Assembly: GCA_030762175.1 (NCBI GenBank)
Contig: CM060833.1
Location: forward strand, 1,552,501 to 1,616,500
Length of the DNA stretch: 64,000 bases
Origin: Metallyticus violacea
Lineage: Eukaryota > Arthropoda > Insecta > Mantodea > Metallyticidae
Direction of reading: 5' to 3'
Position 1 is the first letter of the stretch; each line of letters opens with the position of its first letter. Of the stretch, positions 37,645-50,082 are shown piece by piece. The translations under genes and the position numbers were made by a program. The notes beneath the pieces are model-generated. The model worked only from the letters and a program-made list of their open reading frames with translations, did no database searches and had not been told where the DNA came from.

Positions 37645-38165
37645 AATCTATGTTTACAATAGCAAAAAAGCAGTTGCAATATGGCTGTGACTACAAGTAA
37701 GCGTGCAACCCTCGAAAAACGCTCAGTCGTGCAATTTTTGTGGGAAAAAGATATGGAATCAAAGAATACTCATAAGGAAATAGAGGTGAGAAGTGCAGTT
37801 CTCTGAATGCATACAGTATCGAAGACGATCGGCCAACAGAGACAAATTTGCAACAAGTTGAAAACTCTTAAACATCATATTTCGGGTGATGAAGTCACTG
37901 CCTACAGCAGCCCAAAGAATTTTATGTTGCTGCATTTTATAGGCTTGTGAAACGATGGGAACAATTGTGAGATTATGTTGAGACGCTCTTTTAACACCTT
38001 AAGTCATCAGCGTCCCATTCAATTCAGGGCATGAAATAGCAGAGGCCTCTTCTTTCAGGCTTGAGGGTTTCTTACGTGCCGTAAATGTATGGACCCACAG
38101 CTTTACTTCCCTTCCGAAGGAAGCCACACTGGGATTTTTACACGAAAAATTATGTTGAGAAATAA
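37645..38165 (+). pseudogene. Internally deleted mariner, interrupted by a SINE
   Basis: N-terminus MAVTTSKRATLEKRSVVQFL at 37683, an HKEIE helix, then directly the C-terminal end FYVAAFYRLVKRWEQL*DYVE (37920-37982). The central catalytic region is gone. The final codons are split by a SINE at 37983-38148 and resume as YVEK then stop after it. The upstream segment GTTTACAATAGCAAAAAAGC matches the mariner at 55.3 kb on the other strand, so these are the same family. Confidence 0.75.
37983..38148 (-). repeat. SINE family A lacking tRNA head, perfect TSD
   Basis: Minus-strand copy from the GTAAAAATCC block to the GTTAAAAGAGCG end. Perfect 11-bp duplication ATTATGTTGAG at 37972-37982 and 38149-38159, which is itself the DYVE codon region of the mariner. 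Confidence 0.9.
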
Positions 38166-41100
38166 GTGTTTTTCAAATCAGTACTATATCCTTTTGTAAG
38201 TTAATTACTTCCTTCGTAGTTTTTATTGTATTGTAAAAGTTTAAATCTCTTGTTCTTTTGGTTTGTCATGATGTTTGCATTGACGGCAAGAACGTGATCA
38301 ATATATATATAGCGATCTCAAGTGTGACTATTTCTTAGTGTTTTATCCTTTTCTACTATTATAATTACTGTTAATTTGTTACATTATATATATTTGCGCG
38401 TTGAATTGTGTGTTCTTTGCATTTCCTTGTTACAAAAAATGTACATTTTTGCACAACTCTTTCCCGTAAATGAAATTACCTTTCTTGACCACATTTAAAT
38501 TGCCTTCTTTAACTCGTTTCCTAAATTTGACTCGATGCGCAGGATACCTTACAACATTTTGTATTAATGGTAAAGAGAGAGAGAGGGGGGGGGGAGAGAA
38601 TTACTGCGCATGCGGCGGAATATGTAAAATTGTGAAGGTGGTTTCTCATTACTTGAGCACAATAAATTCCGACGTTTCTAGTGAGAATGAGCTAAAGGGA
38701 TAGGAAAACTCAGTATCCTATCCCTCGACAGAAATATGTGGAACCCTGAAAAAGTATCTGTGCGATATATTTGAAATGTAATTTTTCTCCTGAAGAATGA
38801 CACTTATATACGGCGACAAATACGATCAGTAATAATGGGTGAAATATTGGAAAATCATTCAGAATATTGTTTATTAGTAGACTACTGAAGACAAAGCTAT
38901 GGGATCCGTCAGCGGTCCAGGCAATATGCTGGTCGTGAATCATGACGAGAGACCCCCGAAATAATCATACAGTCAGAATGAGCTACGTAAGCAGGTACTA
39001 ATTTTATACAATTTTAAAGTGTGACAAAAAAAAAATTGCCTGAAGAAAACAAACCTGAAAGCATTTTATAATTTAGAAATTTTGTGTTATTAAAATAAAT
39101 TAGACAAACAAACAAACACAATCGTGAGTTGATAAGTAACGCATCGTCATTAAACAATTATTGTTGCTAAATGAAGCATATTGGATATTAGTACAACAGT
39201 AGGAGGGCATGTAAATTAACTGCGGCAGTACATTGATTGTTAATACATAGCTCAAAAACTTGCAACTAAAAATATTTCCAGTAATTAATTGTTCACAATA
39301 ATAGACTCTTTTCTACATAAATAAAGTGCGATCAGTAATACTTTCCCCCGCGACGCGTGTTTTTCCCTAGGGGGGGGGTAGTAAGCCTACTTGCTGACTT
39401 ACAGCCCAGGTGTTCCCAGGGTGTGTTGTTTATTTCTTAATTCGACAGTATGTTTAAAACGGCACAGCATGTCTTTATGTACGAATCACATGTGGTGAAA
39501 GAACCAATTATTTTTGTAGTATGCAGTTAATTCTGTTAATACCCCTTTTCCAGCGTGATCATGCCATTGCTCACACTGCGAACAATTCACAAGACAGATT
39601 TCCTGCAATTATTATCTCTGGGGTAAATTAAAAAACGCTGTGTACCATACGAGAACGGAAATTGTGCGGATGAAGTCAAAATAAACTACAGCAGTGATGA
39701 ATAATTTCCTAAAAAGGAATGAAGGAAGAAATTGGGCTTTTTCAATAATTTGGTAAGTAATGAAATTGGTATGGTTGATGTGTTTTACTCTCCCGTTAAT
39801 TACCCAGAACCGACTGGCCGCCCACAGTGAAAACACGCCGGGGAAAATGTTTATAAACATTAGCGATAATGTAGTAGCAGAGTAAACATAATACCTGCAT
39901 TAACTTCCGGGCCTAGTACTAAATAGTAACCGGAAATCAGATTTATGTTTCGCTTAGCGAAGCTTCCTGTTTGTCTGGTGCAGGAGAACTGTGCGCCTTG
40001 TGTGAAGACTTGAAAAGCGATCAACCCACGCTTCACCAGCTCGGTGCTGCTGACGTCACATATAATTCCGTGTGCTTCACTGGCGACCGAATCTGACGTC
40101 ACACCGAGATGCTCGCCCACCTGTGAGGAAACCAACCAGAGAACGAAAGGTGAAAAGAAGCATAAAATAACCGAAACTGAGAAACAAAAATAGACAGAGG
40201 AGGGTAAAGGAGCAATGTCATTTTGTTTACACGATGAAAGTAATCCCACCGGCTAGTCAACATTCCGGTACAGCAAGAGACAGAAAACTCAACTTTTAGC
40301 GTTAAATTGGTCATCGGGGGAAAAGACATTCGAACGTAAACTGTTTCGTGATTTTATAGCAGCTTTGTTAAGAAAACAATTTCATGCAACGCAAGACGGT
40401 GAATAGCTGGGGAAGTTGAAGAGTGGAAATGTCAAAAATACGTTCACTGTCTATACACGGATGAAGCAGTTCAAATAATCGTAACATGCTATGCTGCAAT
40501 CTCGTGTTCTAAGTGCCATGGGAAAATAATCAAGCACAGAAACATTTATTAAGTGGCTATAGTGTTTTGAGTTGCGATAGGGAAAAGAAGAACATTCCCC
40601 AACATTTACATTAAGCTAAAGCTATAAATCCTTTTCATCAGTTCCAATGGAGTCAAGTGGTTTCTTTGATTTTAAGAATGTTGCTGGTTCACTAACATTA
40701 AATAAGTGCAACATTTCAAAATGTACAGTTCTTAAAATATGTCGATATCATCTATTTCAAATAGCAATTAAAAACAACTTTACTCACCATTTAAGTTTTA
40801 AAGAGAAGAAAATCATTGGTTGATATACAGCAACCCGTGCTTCGTCTGAAAGATCAACCGCGTTTGTCCATGTTATCATTCCTTCCTGAAGAGCACAGAG
40901 AGTTTTATGAGACACCACTTTCAACCCCTGTGTAAGAATTGAAAAACCAAACTCTTACTGTCAGTTACATGTTTTATTGATACGTTTATGCACTTTTGCC
41001 CTTAATAACATTGTAAATATGTTCCTGTTAACCATTAATGCCATTTTTGTAACTATTTCTTCTAAAACCGGAAATGTAACAAAATCTGAATGACACTTGT

Positions 41101-41374
41101 AACCGACTCTTCCGTCATATGACACATAGAACCTTCTTATTGTTGTTTTTTCTCTTTGGTCATTGTATTTGTTGCAATAACTTTGTGGTGAAAATGTCTT
41201 CATAATGATTTTGGATGTAATAAGTTAATTAGTAACAGAGGTGGGTAGTTTTTTTCTTATCCTCTAAAATATAGAAAATGTCACTTAAAACGTTTGACGT
41301 TTGCACTCTTTAGTTTAGTAAATATTTAACAATAGTAAACTTTTACAATAGATTCGGGCCTGACGTTGCTGATA
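38166..41374. other. Intergenic stretch
   Basis: Includes a GA/G-rich run at about 38571-38595. On the minus strand a strong pyrimidine tract and acceptor (GTTGGTTTCCTCACAG, ending about 40121) precedes a 60-codon open stretch, without recognisable product. Nothing else seen. Confidence 0.4.
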
Positions 41375-41540
41375 TATGCAATCACCCTTTATTTCAATGC
41401 ATTTCTCATATCTATGGATTGCCATTTGAATGTAAAATGCCCGATCAACTTATAGTTTGTGAATCTCCCCTCAGAAAGGGCGCAAAGTTTGAGCTGTACG
41501 GTGGATGATGGAGCAGACCAACATCTCGACTGAGCATTCC
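41375..41540 (-). pseudogene. Mariner C-terminal fragment, internally deleted
   Basis: Minus strand: HHPPYSSNFAPF (third catalytic region, the Asp changed) is followed closely by FYIQMAIHRYEKCIEIKGD, the usual mariner C-terminus. Much of the intervening segment is missing. Confidence 0.6.
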
Positions 41541-41745
41541 TTTATGACATTGCAGTAGTTCAGCATAATAAAGTGCAGGACAAACCCATCCCACCGAGCT
41601 CCGAGTGTACAGTACATAGAGTTCGCGTCACGCTTGCTCCGAGGAGCCGGTAGAGCGCGAATTTTACATCCACAATTTCCCGAGTTTCTTCTCGTAAACT
41701 TTCATCAATCATTATTTTATTTCACTAACCTGTTACCTGTTCACG

Positions 41746-42013
41746 GGTGGCCGATGTTGTTAAGACGCAAACTTGAGCGGGATGTCTGGGGTTCAATTCC
41801 CACCAGGACCGTCCTCCTTGACTAAAGTTTTTTTCAGGTTTTCCTGAGTCATAAATGGCAAATACCGGGGTGGTACCCTAAAATTAGGCCTGGAACGCTT
41901 CCTTCTTAAAAATCCTTCTCCAATTTCATTTCATATATCAGTGTCACCGCCTGTGACGCCTTAGTAGTAAAACCGGCGTTAAACTTTACTCAAAAAAAAA
42001 CAAAAAAAAAACC
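41746..42013 (+). repeat. SINE family B
   Basis: Head GGTGGCCGATGTTGTTAAG, B box GGGTTCAATTCCCACC, body with GGTACCCTAAAATTAGGCC, and an A-rich tail at about 41990-42013. Confidence 0.88.
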
Positions 42014-42877
42014 ATTAATTGCTCACAGTGGTGTCCTTCGGCATTTACACATTACCAACTTTAACATGCAACCAATCCTTCTAATTTATATTGTCTTTCA
42101 GATCTACAGAGTGTGGGTTATATCTATGTGCTCTGTTTGTTAGGGTTCCCCACAAATAATAATCGCACGGGAAAAGTGCAGTCAATAAACCTTTAGTAAT
42201 AAGTCTCCCTTATAGCCTGCAAAGAGTCACGAGCAATATGAACTGATGCACAATCTTGTGAACATACGTAAACATGCTTCATCAGCGAAAATGATTAAAT
42301 GTGGATCAACAATACCGTCATGAACGACTTTCGGGGGCTCTGTGTGGTTTTAGTTTTAAAAGTTTAGTAATCTTATGCTGATTTATTTAACAGCGCGTAA
42401 TCTTACGCGACACTACGTAAAGATAAAGTGATCATCCAGTTTTTCTTCTTTAGAGAATTCGCGGTGCCAAACACAAAACAATAGAAAAACAGCTGTGGAC
42501 ATAGAATGACAGCATTATGCGACACAGTCACTCGAGTGGCTACGCAACAATCTTACGTTTGTTTAGACAGGAAAGAGGAACAAACGAAGTATCAGTTCGC
42601 CATAAATGCCTATGAAAGACAGAAAAGGTGATCGGAATCCCATAACGTATTTGTACATGAAGCTCGGATCTAGCAAGCTGACCCACGAAGTAACCACAAG
42701 TGTCATCTGGCGACAATTGGAAAGCACTTACAAAAGTGTGATTAACAAAATGCACCATCAGCAGTCGGTGATCGGGCATATTTGTGCTCACGCTTTATTT
42801 TGAAAACGCATTCACCATACAGTCCCGACCTGACAATAAGAAGAAGGCCAGCGCGTTTCCAGCCCTGAGGAAGCAAA
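42014..42877. other. Intergenic stretch
   Basis: Nothing recognised. Overlapping frames of 65 and 83 codons at 42540-42803 show no motif. Confidence 0.45.
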
Positions 42878-43175
42878 GTTCGTCACGCAGGAGCGAATTT
42901 CTCAGCAAGTTGAATTTGTGAAGGGTATTACAGAGTGCTAGAACAGAGAAATTGGTGTCACTAAAGCGCTTTTTAATTTTTGGGTTTCAGGTAAAGCCCC
43001 CACTTCTACTACTTTGGTTTCCGATTTTAAGACACTGTTTTATTTCAATGGTATATACCGAGTTTCGTTGAGAAAAAACGAACATTACGGTCGCTAGAGT
43101 GTTTTTAAATGTTTCGAACTCGATGAATCGTTTGTTAATTGATGCTTATATTCCGAGTTTCGTTGAGAGTAGATC
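42878..43175 (+). repeat. LINE 3' end with UTR units
   Basis: Head CGTCACGCAGGAGCGAA, then a TATTACAGAGTGCTAGAAC block, a full unit (GGGTTTCAGGTAAAG to GGTCGCTAGAGTG) and the distinct last unit with GAATCGTTTGTTAATTGATG. Cleanest copy for seeing the unit structure. Confidence 0.7.
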
Positions 43176-45339
43176 GTTAAAAGGAATCAGCTGCACTGCT
43201 GTACTTACGGAAACAGTTCCGCAGGATTTAGCGGTTTAAAATTAATGACAAACATAACCCCCAAACTACTGAATGTAATATGACAAGTACGCAAATAGAA
43301 ATAAGTGGGACACGTGAAACAGGCCAATTGATAGTAGCGCAAGCAGGAAGTGAACATGCTCAGTTTCGGCGAAGCTCGTGCTGGCTACCGGCGTTACGAC
43401 TTTCACTTGAAGCACGCGCCAAGTTGCACGTAGCCTTCAGTTCTGTAATACGTCGCGAGATACACAATGTCAATGTTTACTGTTAGTTTTCCGGTGAGAT
43501 TGTTTTATTGAAAACAAGAAACGGTGTGCGATAAAGCCTATGACCGCAACTTTTACTGCAGGTAGAATATGCTAAACTTGTACAAAAGTGAGAGTTTTCA
43601 AATCAACTAGTTGACGAGTTATCAAATGATATAAACAGAACTGATTCATGTGGTCCACATTGCGGAGAAAGTTTCTTTGCTTTCCCACGTAATACGTCAA
43701 ATTTAAATGCAACACTGCAGCCTGCGTTTCCTTTCCATTCGCAGGTTCATTTTTTAACGAGGGCGGTTTGAACAGTCTCCGACCTAACAATGAAGGAAAA
43801 TTAACTTCTTTTTATTTTTAATATAATTCCCTTAATGTAAATACATACATTGCAGCGATACTACAGAGCGAGCCAAATCAGTGGGGTAGGGTGGATGCTG
43901 TCGCAATCCAAATTTCAAATTTATAATTTTGTTCCCGTTACAATTTTAACCTTCTGAAGATTATCACATAGTAAAATACCTTCATAACTTTGCTGCAGAT
44001 ACAAAGACCTTACTATCCTTAGTACCCCATCAATTGTGAGAAATTAATTAGAATTATATGTAACATTTTATTTCAGCTAGCTGCAAGTGTGTAAAAAGAA
44101 TTCTCGCTCAGACAGCACACGGCCGTTCTGGTAGACAATACAATCTTTCTTTTGTTCATTGGAAGGGGGTTTCTTTTCCCCCGGCAGGAATGTTGGCAAA
44201 GATGAGAGCTATTAACATCTACACTACTGTTTGAATGTATGGTAGAAATTGAAATTGAAGGGTGGACGAATCGCCAAGTTGTTACGTTCAGATAATCTGA
44301 CTAGGCAATAATATGCGATTTGCGTGGATGTAACCAATAGCCCATATGTCTAAATCCACAGTGGCGGGAAAAGTGAGCGTCCCTGCATCACGTGGTTCAA
44401 GTGAGTCTTATTGAGTATTTAAGGGCATGAAATTGCTCTTTTTGGAGAATTTAGTAGCACTGGAACATCATGATTCGAGTTTTGCTTCTGCGCGGCGCTT
44501 TTTCTTAGCAGTCAGAAAACTACTGCTTGTCAAGTATCTGCCAACTGTCTCATTTTTGCGATCTGGTACGCACTTGTTGGTGAATAAACGACATCAATTG
44601 GCAGATAACAAGTTGTTCTTTCTCCATCACCTTTAATTCCCCTCATTCAAGTCCCAAAAACCATCAACATGCCTGTAGACCGACAAGAAGAGTTAGTTAG
44701 TGGTGAGCTACATAATCAAACTCCCATCACCATTCCTTCAAACTTTGGCCTACCAACGTGGTCAAAGCAATGAAGTTAACACCCCTCCTTCTTATCCACG
44801 ACAAGGAAATAAATAGATAGTAGCATCATTTCGTATGACAAGTGCAACTCTGAGCTGTAGAGAGTGAGTTTCGCGCCAGCTATCAGACCGGTAAATTCTC
44901 AAGTTACCTCTTTTATGCAGAACTTTGAAAATAATTGTTCTCTCGCTTTACATAATGTCGCCGTAGAAACAGCAGCACGTGCTTCGTATGATAGCAAACG
45001 CACAACCGCTGCCTGTTGGAATTATAATAATCAATCTGCAAATTCGAAATCAATTTCATCAGGTTTGTATTAATTAAAACAAGTCATAAATTTTTTTTTT
45101 TACAGTAGATTTATTTACTGAACCCGTCCTCAAATTTAGAACTACTTTCTTTGCGCGCATGCTACTGTGTTGTACTTGACTTGTCATTGTTTCGGATCGG
45201 GATCATTCTCAGGGCGAATAGAGCGTACACTGGACAGCCGACCACGGAGCCAGAGGGAGCCGGAGGGAGTTTAACTCTAGGAACGTACGGTCATGTCTTG
45301 TGTGTTGTGTATTACTCAATTCCCCAAAGATATTTATTT
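43176..45339. other. Intergenic stretch
   Basis: Nothing recognised; scattered frames of 60-73 codons. Confidence 0.45.
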
Positions 45340-45900
45340 ACGTTTCGGCTTGTGATGTACGGAGATTATTTCATGAGATATTCACAGTTAGTAAATAAAT
45401 TTCGTGAAGCGGAAAGTATTCCTAATAAAAAGCCACGTACAGATAACATTGGACATGCTCTGGAATGTTTCTTTAAGTTATAATCACTTGCATGTCTTTC
45501 TCAGCAAACGGCTACAGGGCTGCTGAAGTTAAAGCTTTATAAAATGAAACCTGAATGCAGGAGTAGAATTTGCGAATGGAGATATTGACCCCAATCTAAT
45601 TTTCTTTACGGTTTCACCTAATTGGGCATGTCAAAACAGCCGATACTGGAGAAGACCGAACCTTGGCATATTCAAAATATAGAAGTGAGGCGCGCCATTA
45701 GCGGCGAGAGAGTAATAGAACTTTTTTGTAAGAAACTATTAACATGTGAAAGATACCTGCAACTCTTTTTCCGTGAATTAACTGTGCGATCAGTTTATTA
45801 GTAACAACATATGGTCCCCTCGGTCCTTCAATTTACCGCCCTGCGATTTTTATCTCTAGAGAGCATTTAAGGAAAAAAGTGCATAAGATAAACGCACAAA
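45340..45900 (+). pseudogene. DUF4817-type DDE transposon remnant, copy 2
   Basis: Open frame end (to 45483) reads YGDYFMRYSQLVNKFREAES, then broken pieces EFANGDIDPNLIFFT (about 45566), NSRYW, RAISGERVI and ERYLQLFFRELT (about 45695-45780). These follow the order of the catalytic half of the same transposon type as at 5.7-6.6 kb. Dead copy. Confidence 0.6.
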
Positions 45901-46087
45901 TTTAACATTCTTAAAGAAATATTTTCACTTTGTCAGAGTGTGTTGTATCACCGCGGTAGCAGCTTGAGCCGACCGACCGTTCCTTTAGTCTCAGTATGTT
46001 GCATTTCCTTGTCCCTTTAGAACCACCCTCTACCTCATTTGAAACTTGCAGTCTGTACGCTGCTTCAAAGTTCATTACATCTCTTGA

Positions 46088-46262
46088 GGAGGGGCCGATG
46101 TCGTTAAGGCGCGGACTGGTGAACGGGATTTAGGGTTCGATTGTCCTCCCTGATTGAGGTATTTTCCAGATTTTCCTCAGTTCTTATAACTGGCAAATAC
46201 CAGGGAAGTACCCTAAACTTAGGCCTGGAACGCTTCCTTCCTTAAGAGAGAGAGAGAGAGAG
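46088..46262 (+). repeat. SINE family B, tail replaced by (GA)n
   Basis: Head GGCCGATGTCGTTAAGGCGC, with a deletion inside the B-box region, body to CCTTCCTTAA, then a (GA)n run at 46245-46262. Confidence 0.8.
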
Positions 46263-46534
46263 TTTCCAAAGATTGCGACGAGCCAGATATTTTCTCAATG
46301 AAACATGGTGTTCGTCTTTTTACAAAGTTCGCACTATAAACGCCAAAGAAAAGTTAATGGGGATTGTTCTGCAGAATTTATTGAACAAATACTGAGACTA
46401 CAGACTTTTAAAAACATGTAGGTGACGGCTCCATACTTGACGAACATGGTGCGGATGCAGGGTATGGATGCAAACACTCCAGGAAATTCTGCATCATCAT
46501 TTTTAACCGTTTCCAAGTGCACAACGTCACGCTG

Positions 46535-46835
46535 ATTAAACGTGTCCGAAATTGCTGAAGCTCTGGGCATTTCAGGGGAACGCGTATTTCATATTTTGAG
46601 GCAAGAATTGTGCTTGAAAAAATTATCAGCAAGATGGGTGCTGACTCAGAGCAAAAGCGAATCAGAGTGCAAAGTTTTGATATCCCGCCGACTTCACGCG
46701 TAACATGGTTGCACTACTACACACCCGAAACATTACGAAGAAGGCCAAGAGTGTGAAATTGGCTGGGAGGATCATGACCTGGTATTATAAATACACACGG
46801 TGTGTTACACCAGTTTATTCTTTGTAGATGATAAT
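46535..46835 (+). pseudogene. Mariner transposase N-terminal/middle fragment
   Basis: Reads VSEIAEALGISGERVFHILR and KKLSARWVLT (about 46540-46650), then WLHYYTPET (about 46705), the segment around the first catalytic position of mariners. A C-terminal mariner piece on the same strand lies 0.5 kb further on and could belong to the same, disrupted insertion. Confidence 0.7.
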
Positions 46836-47369
46836 TACACAAACGATAAGTCTACATTTTTGTCCTCTATTTATCAACAAGTCTTTTGTTAAAAATAAAC
46901 TTTAAACTCTCCAGTTTATTTTCCATGTATTTTTTAATAAAATCTTGTGTCACATTTACAAAAGCACCTACCTAAAACCACGTGCTAATTTTAGTTCAAA
47001 ATATAAATTTCTGACATATTTAAGAGGAATACTAAATAAATAAATTAATTAATTAAACCAGGACACCAATTTTCCGTCAGAAATGATGGAGGCCGTTATA
47101 GGAACAAAGTTAAACTTTCTTTTTATCAAAGTACTCGCCTTGCTTTTAATTAATCAACCAAAAACTTTCAGTGACCTTGCACACCCAGACACATACTGGT
47201 AGCAACATGTGCACGTCAACAATGTGTACGCAGGATGCTCTCAAATGAGAACACTCCCACTTCATTTGCACCGTGAATCTTTGCAAGGAAGGTGACGAAA
47301 GCAGAACGTATGTTGCGTACATATCAGATTCAAGAAGAAAAGGAAGCTGTGCTGTTAGACCTCCACAAC

Positions 47370-47690
47370 CTCACAGATACCTTTGCTGGCACACAGTACA
47401 ACAAGTTGCGAGGTGCTCTCCACAGATAGGGCATGTGACTTTGAGATCTTGCAGCATCTCCTTAATCTCCTGATAACGCACCGAGTGACTTTTTCTTGTT
47501 CCCAGACATGAAAATTCCGTTGCGAGGTCGCCGGTTTGACACCACAGGCGACGTCATTAAGGAAGTGGGAGAGTGGTTTAAGGCGCAATCTGCAGACTTC
47601 TACAATAACGGTATCCGGAGAGTCAAGAAATCCCTCTGTCAATTTTTTTTAAACGTGATAATTAAAACTTTACTACGAAACCCTTCTCTG
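47370..47690 (+). pseudogene. Mariner transposase C-terminal fragment
   Basis: SPDNAPSDFFLFPDMK (about 47476-47515) is the third catalytic region with its Asp. It continues RGRRFDTTGDVIKEVGEW, then SADFYNNGIRRV to 47640, the typical C-terminus. A HTVQQVARC segment upstream fits the stretch after HDNA. Stops at several points. Confidence 0.72.
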
Positions 47691-48465
47691 ACACAAAAAC
47701 AGCACTCTTTTATAAAACCCAATTAGAGTGGCGATTTAAAATAAAATATTTATTTGGTAATTAAAGTGCAGGTATGAGCTCAAGGACACCTAGTTAGAAA
47801 TCGGACACAAGGTTGGCGTGCATTGCTCAATTTTCCCCTTCTAGTGTACGTAGTTCTGCTGCAGAAATGCCGTGAACCCTGAACTTCAAAGCTTTCCAGT
47901 GCTCAGGCACAATAAAGCGACTTTCACTACCTCCCACACTAAGTATTGAAAATGGCTCATGTTTGGAACATTAACCAAGCGAGAAACAAACACTGAGACA
48001 AGACGTCAATTTTAAGGGCTTAAAGGTCTAATTGTAAGCGAAGCGGTCGGCAGCTACCAATAATGACGGCAAATCATGTTCCTTTGTAAGAGGGAGGGGA
48101 AAGGCCAGCCATGGCCCACTTTCATCTTCTTCAGGTAGAGAGGAAGTACAGTGCTTCGCTTGCTGTTGGAGCGAGTGTACGGCTGTGTTGCTGCTCAACT
48201 TTGCCGAGAACTCCTCGACTACCACGTGCTGCTTGCAGGTACGTGTACAGTGATGTAAGTTTTATGCTAAGTCACTTCGTCACCGTTATTGTCTGTCAGC
48301 TGGCTAGCGCGTTCAGCTTACGGATCTGTGACCCAGCATCCATGCTTAGTATTGATTAAGGCGGTGAATACACGAGAGGGAAGAAAGCGTTTAGGATACC
48401 TTCACGTTAAAATTGGCATTTATGAGGATTGAGGAACAGTCACGAACTTTGGCACCCATTTTATT
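47691..48465. other. Intergenic stretch
   Basis: A GC-richer patch at 48110-48240 ends in CAG then GTACGT, donor-like; no product recognised. Confidence 0.35.
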
Positions 48466-48650
48466 CATTTGGCTTATTTACGGACGCTCTGTTTCATCTT
48501 ATGTCATCAGCGTCCCATTCAATTCATGGCGTGATGAATTTTGCTCAGAGGTCTGTCTATTCTTCCAGGCTTGCCGTAAATCTACGAACGGCTTCCTTCC
48601 GTCGGTACCCGTGATGGTGCCTCACACATGTCTATTGCACAGTTCTTTCA
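48466..48650 (-). repeat. SINE family A, partial
   Basis: Minus-strand body fragment (CGGACGCTCT-TTCATC, GTCATCAGCGTCCCATTC on the plus strand), head lost near 48620. Confidence 0.75.
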
Positions 48651-48669
48651 TCAAGTCCTGTCTTAAATA

Positions 48670-48845
48670 ACATGTTGGCTGCATCAGAGGCTCGAATCCC
48701 GTTGTCTTTTTTATTTTAATCCCCCCCCCCCCCCAGATTTTCCCGTCTTCATAATCTCAAACGCTAGGGAGGTAGCCTAAACTTTGAACTGGAATACTCC
48801 CTTGCCGCTCTAAAATTATTTTCTCAATGTATCATTTCATATTAT
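48670..48845 (+). repeat. SINE family B, degenerate, with C-run
   Basis: GGCTCGAATCCCG, a 14-base C-run at 48721-48734, CTAGGGAGGTAGCCTAAAC and TCAATGTATCATTTCAT keep the family B order. Confidence 0.65.
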
Positions 48846-49040
48846 GTGGGTAATGGTAGCCACACTTGTTTCGTCGCGAGTTCAAACCCGGTCAGGACTG
48901 ATGCATTTTTAGGGTCGTGGATCCCATATCGTAGATTTACGGCACGTAAAAGAACCTCAAGTTGGGAAGAAGAGGCCTCTGAGCGCAATATCCGCCATGA
49001 ATTGAATAGGGTGCTAATGAACAGATAAATCGCAAACAAT
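48846..49040 (+). repeat. SINE family A, partial
   Basis: GAGTTCAAACCCGGTCAGG B-box half, GAACCTCAAG-TGGGAAGAAGAGG body, tail GATAAATC. It lies inverted to the family A piece at 48466-48650. Confidence 0.78.
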
Positions 49041-49384
49041 ACATCTCTGTTCATCTCCTCGACGCCACAGTAATGAAAACAACGCTCTGTTTATTTTGTG
49101 AGGTTCAGCTTTTGTTAATATTTACATTTTTCATGGAGCTCAGTGCAGCTGCTCCGACCTACTCTCGCTGTGCATTCCGCGGTCAGTCAATACCAAGGAC
49201 GAGAAGCACTTCCGGTATAGAAAGTGCCACCACCAGGTGCGGTACCTGCTTCGAACCTCCAGGTCACTGTACACTGGGCATCAGTCAGCTATTTCGAACT
49301 ATTTGCACTGCTAAGGCGTCTTTTTAAACCTTTGTTCTCATCATCCTTTCACTTTGTATCCTTAACGTTTATTACCAATACTTC
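49041..49384. other. Intergenic stretch
   Basis: Nothing recognised. Confidence 0.5.
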
Positions 49385-49395
49385 ATTTAGAAACT

Positions 49396-49666
49396 TTTTT
49401 TTTTAATGGTGTTTAACGCCCGTTTTTTTTTTTACCGCTGAGGCAACACAAGACGGTGGGCACTGGTGATACACGAGAAGAAATTATATTTTGGGAAAGG
49501 ATTTTTTAAGGAAGGAGACGTTTCAGGCCTAATTTTAGGGTGCCTCCCCTGTATTTGCCATTTATGAGGACTGAGGAAAACCTGCAAAAAACCTGTCAGA
49601 GAGGACGGTCCTGGCGGGCTTCGAATCCCAGACATCCCGCTCACGACCTCGGGCACCCGTGGCGGT
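49396..49666 (-). repeat. SINE family B with TSD
   Basis: Minus-strand complete copy. Flanks ATTTAGAAACT (49385-49395) and ATTTAGGAACT (49667-49677) are a 10-of-11 target duplication. Confidence 0.9.
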
Positions 49667-50082
49667 ATTTAGGAACTGTGATGTTAGTACTTAAAACGAG
49701 AACTTGAGCTGAAACCCACATACTGGACAATACAAGTCCTATCAGCAATCTGCTTTCTCCACGCTGAATCAGTAAAAGTAGTCGAAATGTTCCTTACTTG
49801 AGTTTACGGTGCATGACTGTGTTGAGAAATTTAATGACTGGTAACGTCGAAGGCCTGGCAAGGTTAAGTTGCTTGGAGCAAAGAGAAACCACGAACAGTT
49901 AGTTACATATTTACTGACCTTCGCTTTACCGTTCTTTGGTGCACAACTGCAACACGAATAAATGACCCGAGTCGTCACACCGCGTGCCATGGTAAATTCA
50001 TTTAGTTTAAACGGTTATTGTGAAGTACACTGCAATACACCGGGAAACTAACTTTTATAATAGCAGATTCTATGAGAGGAAG

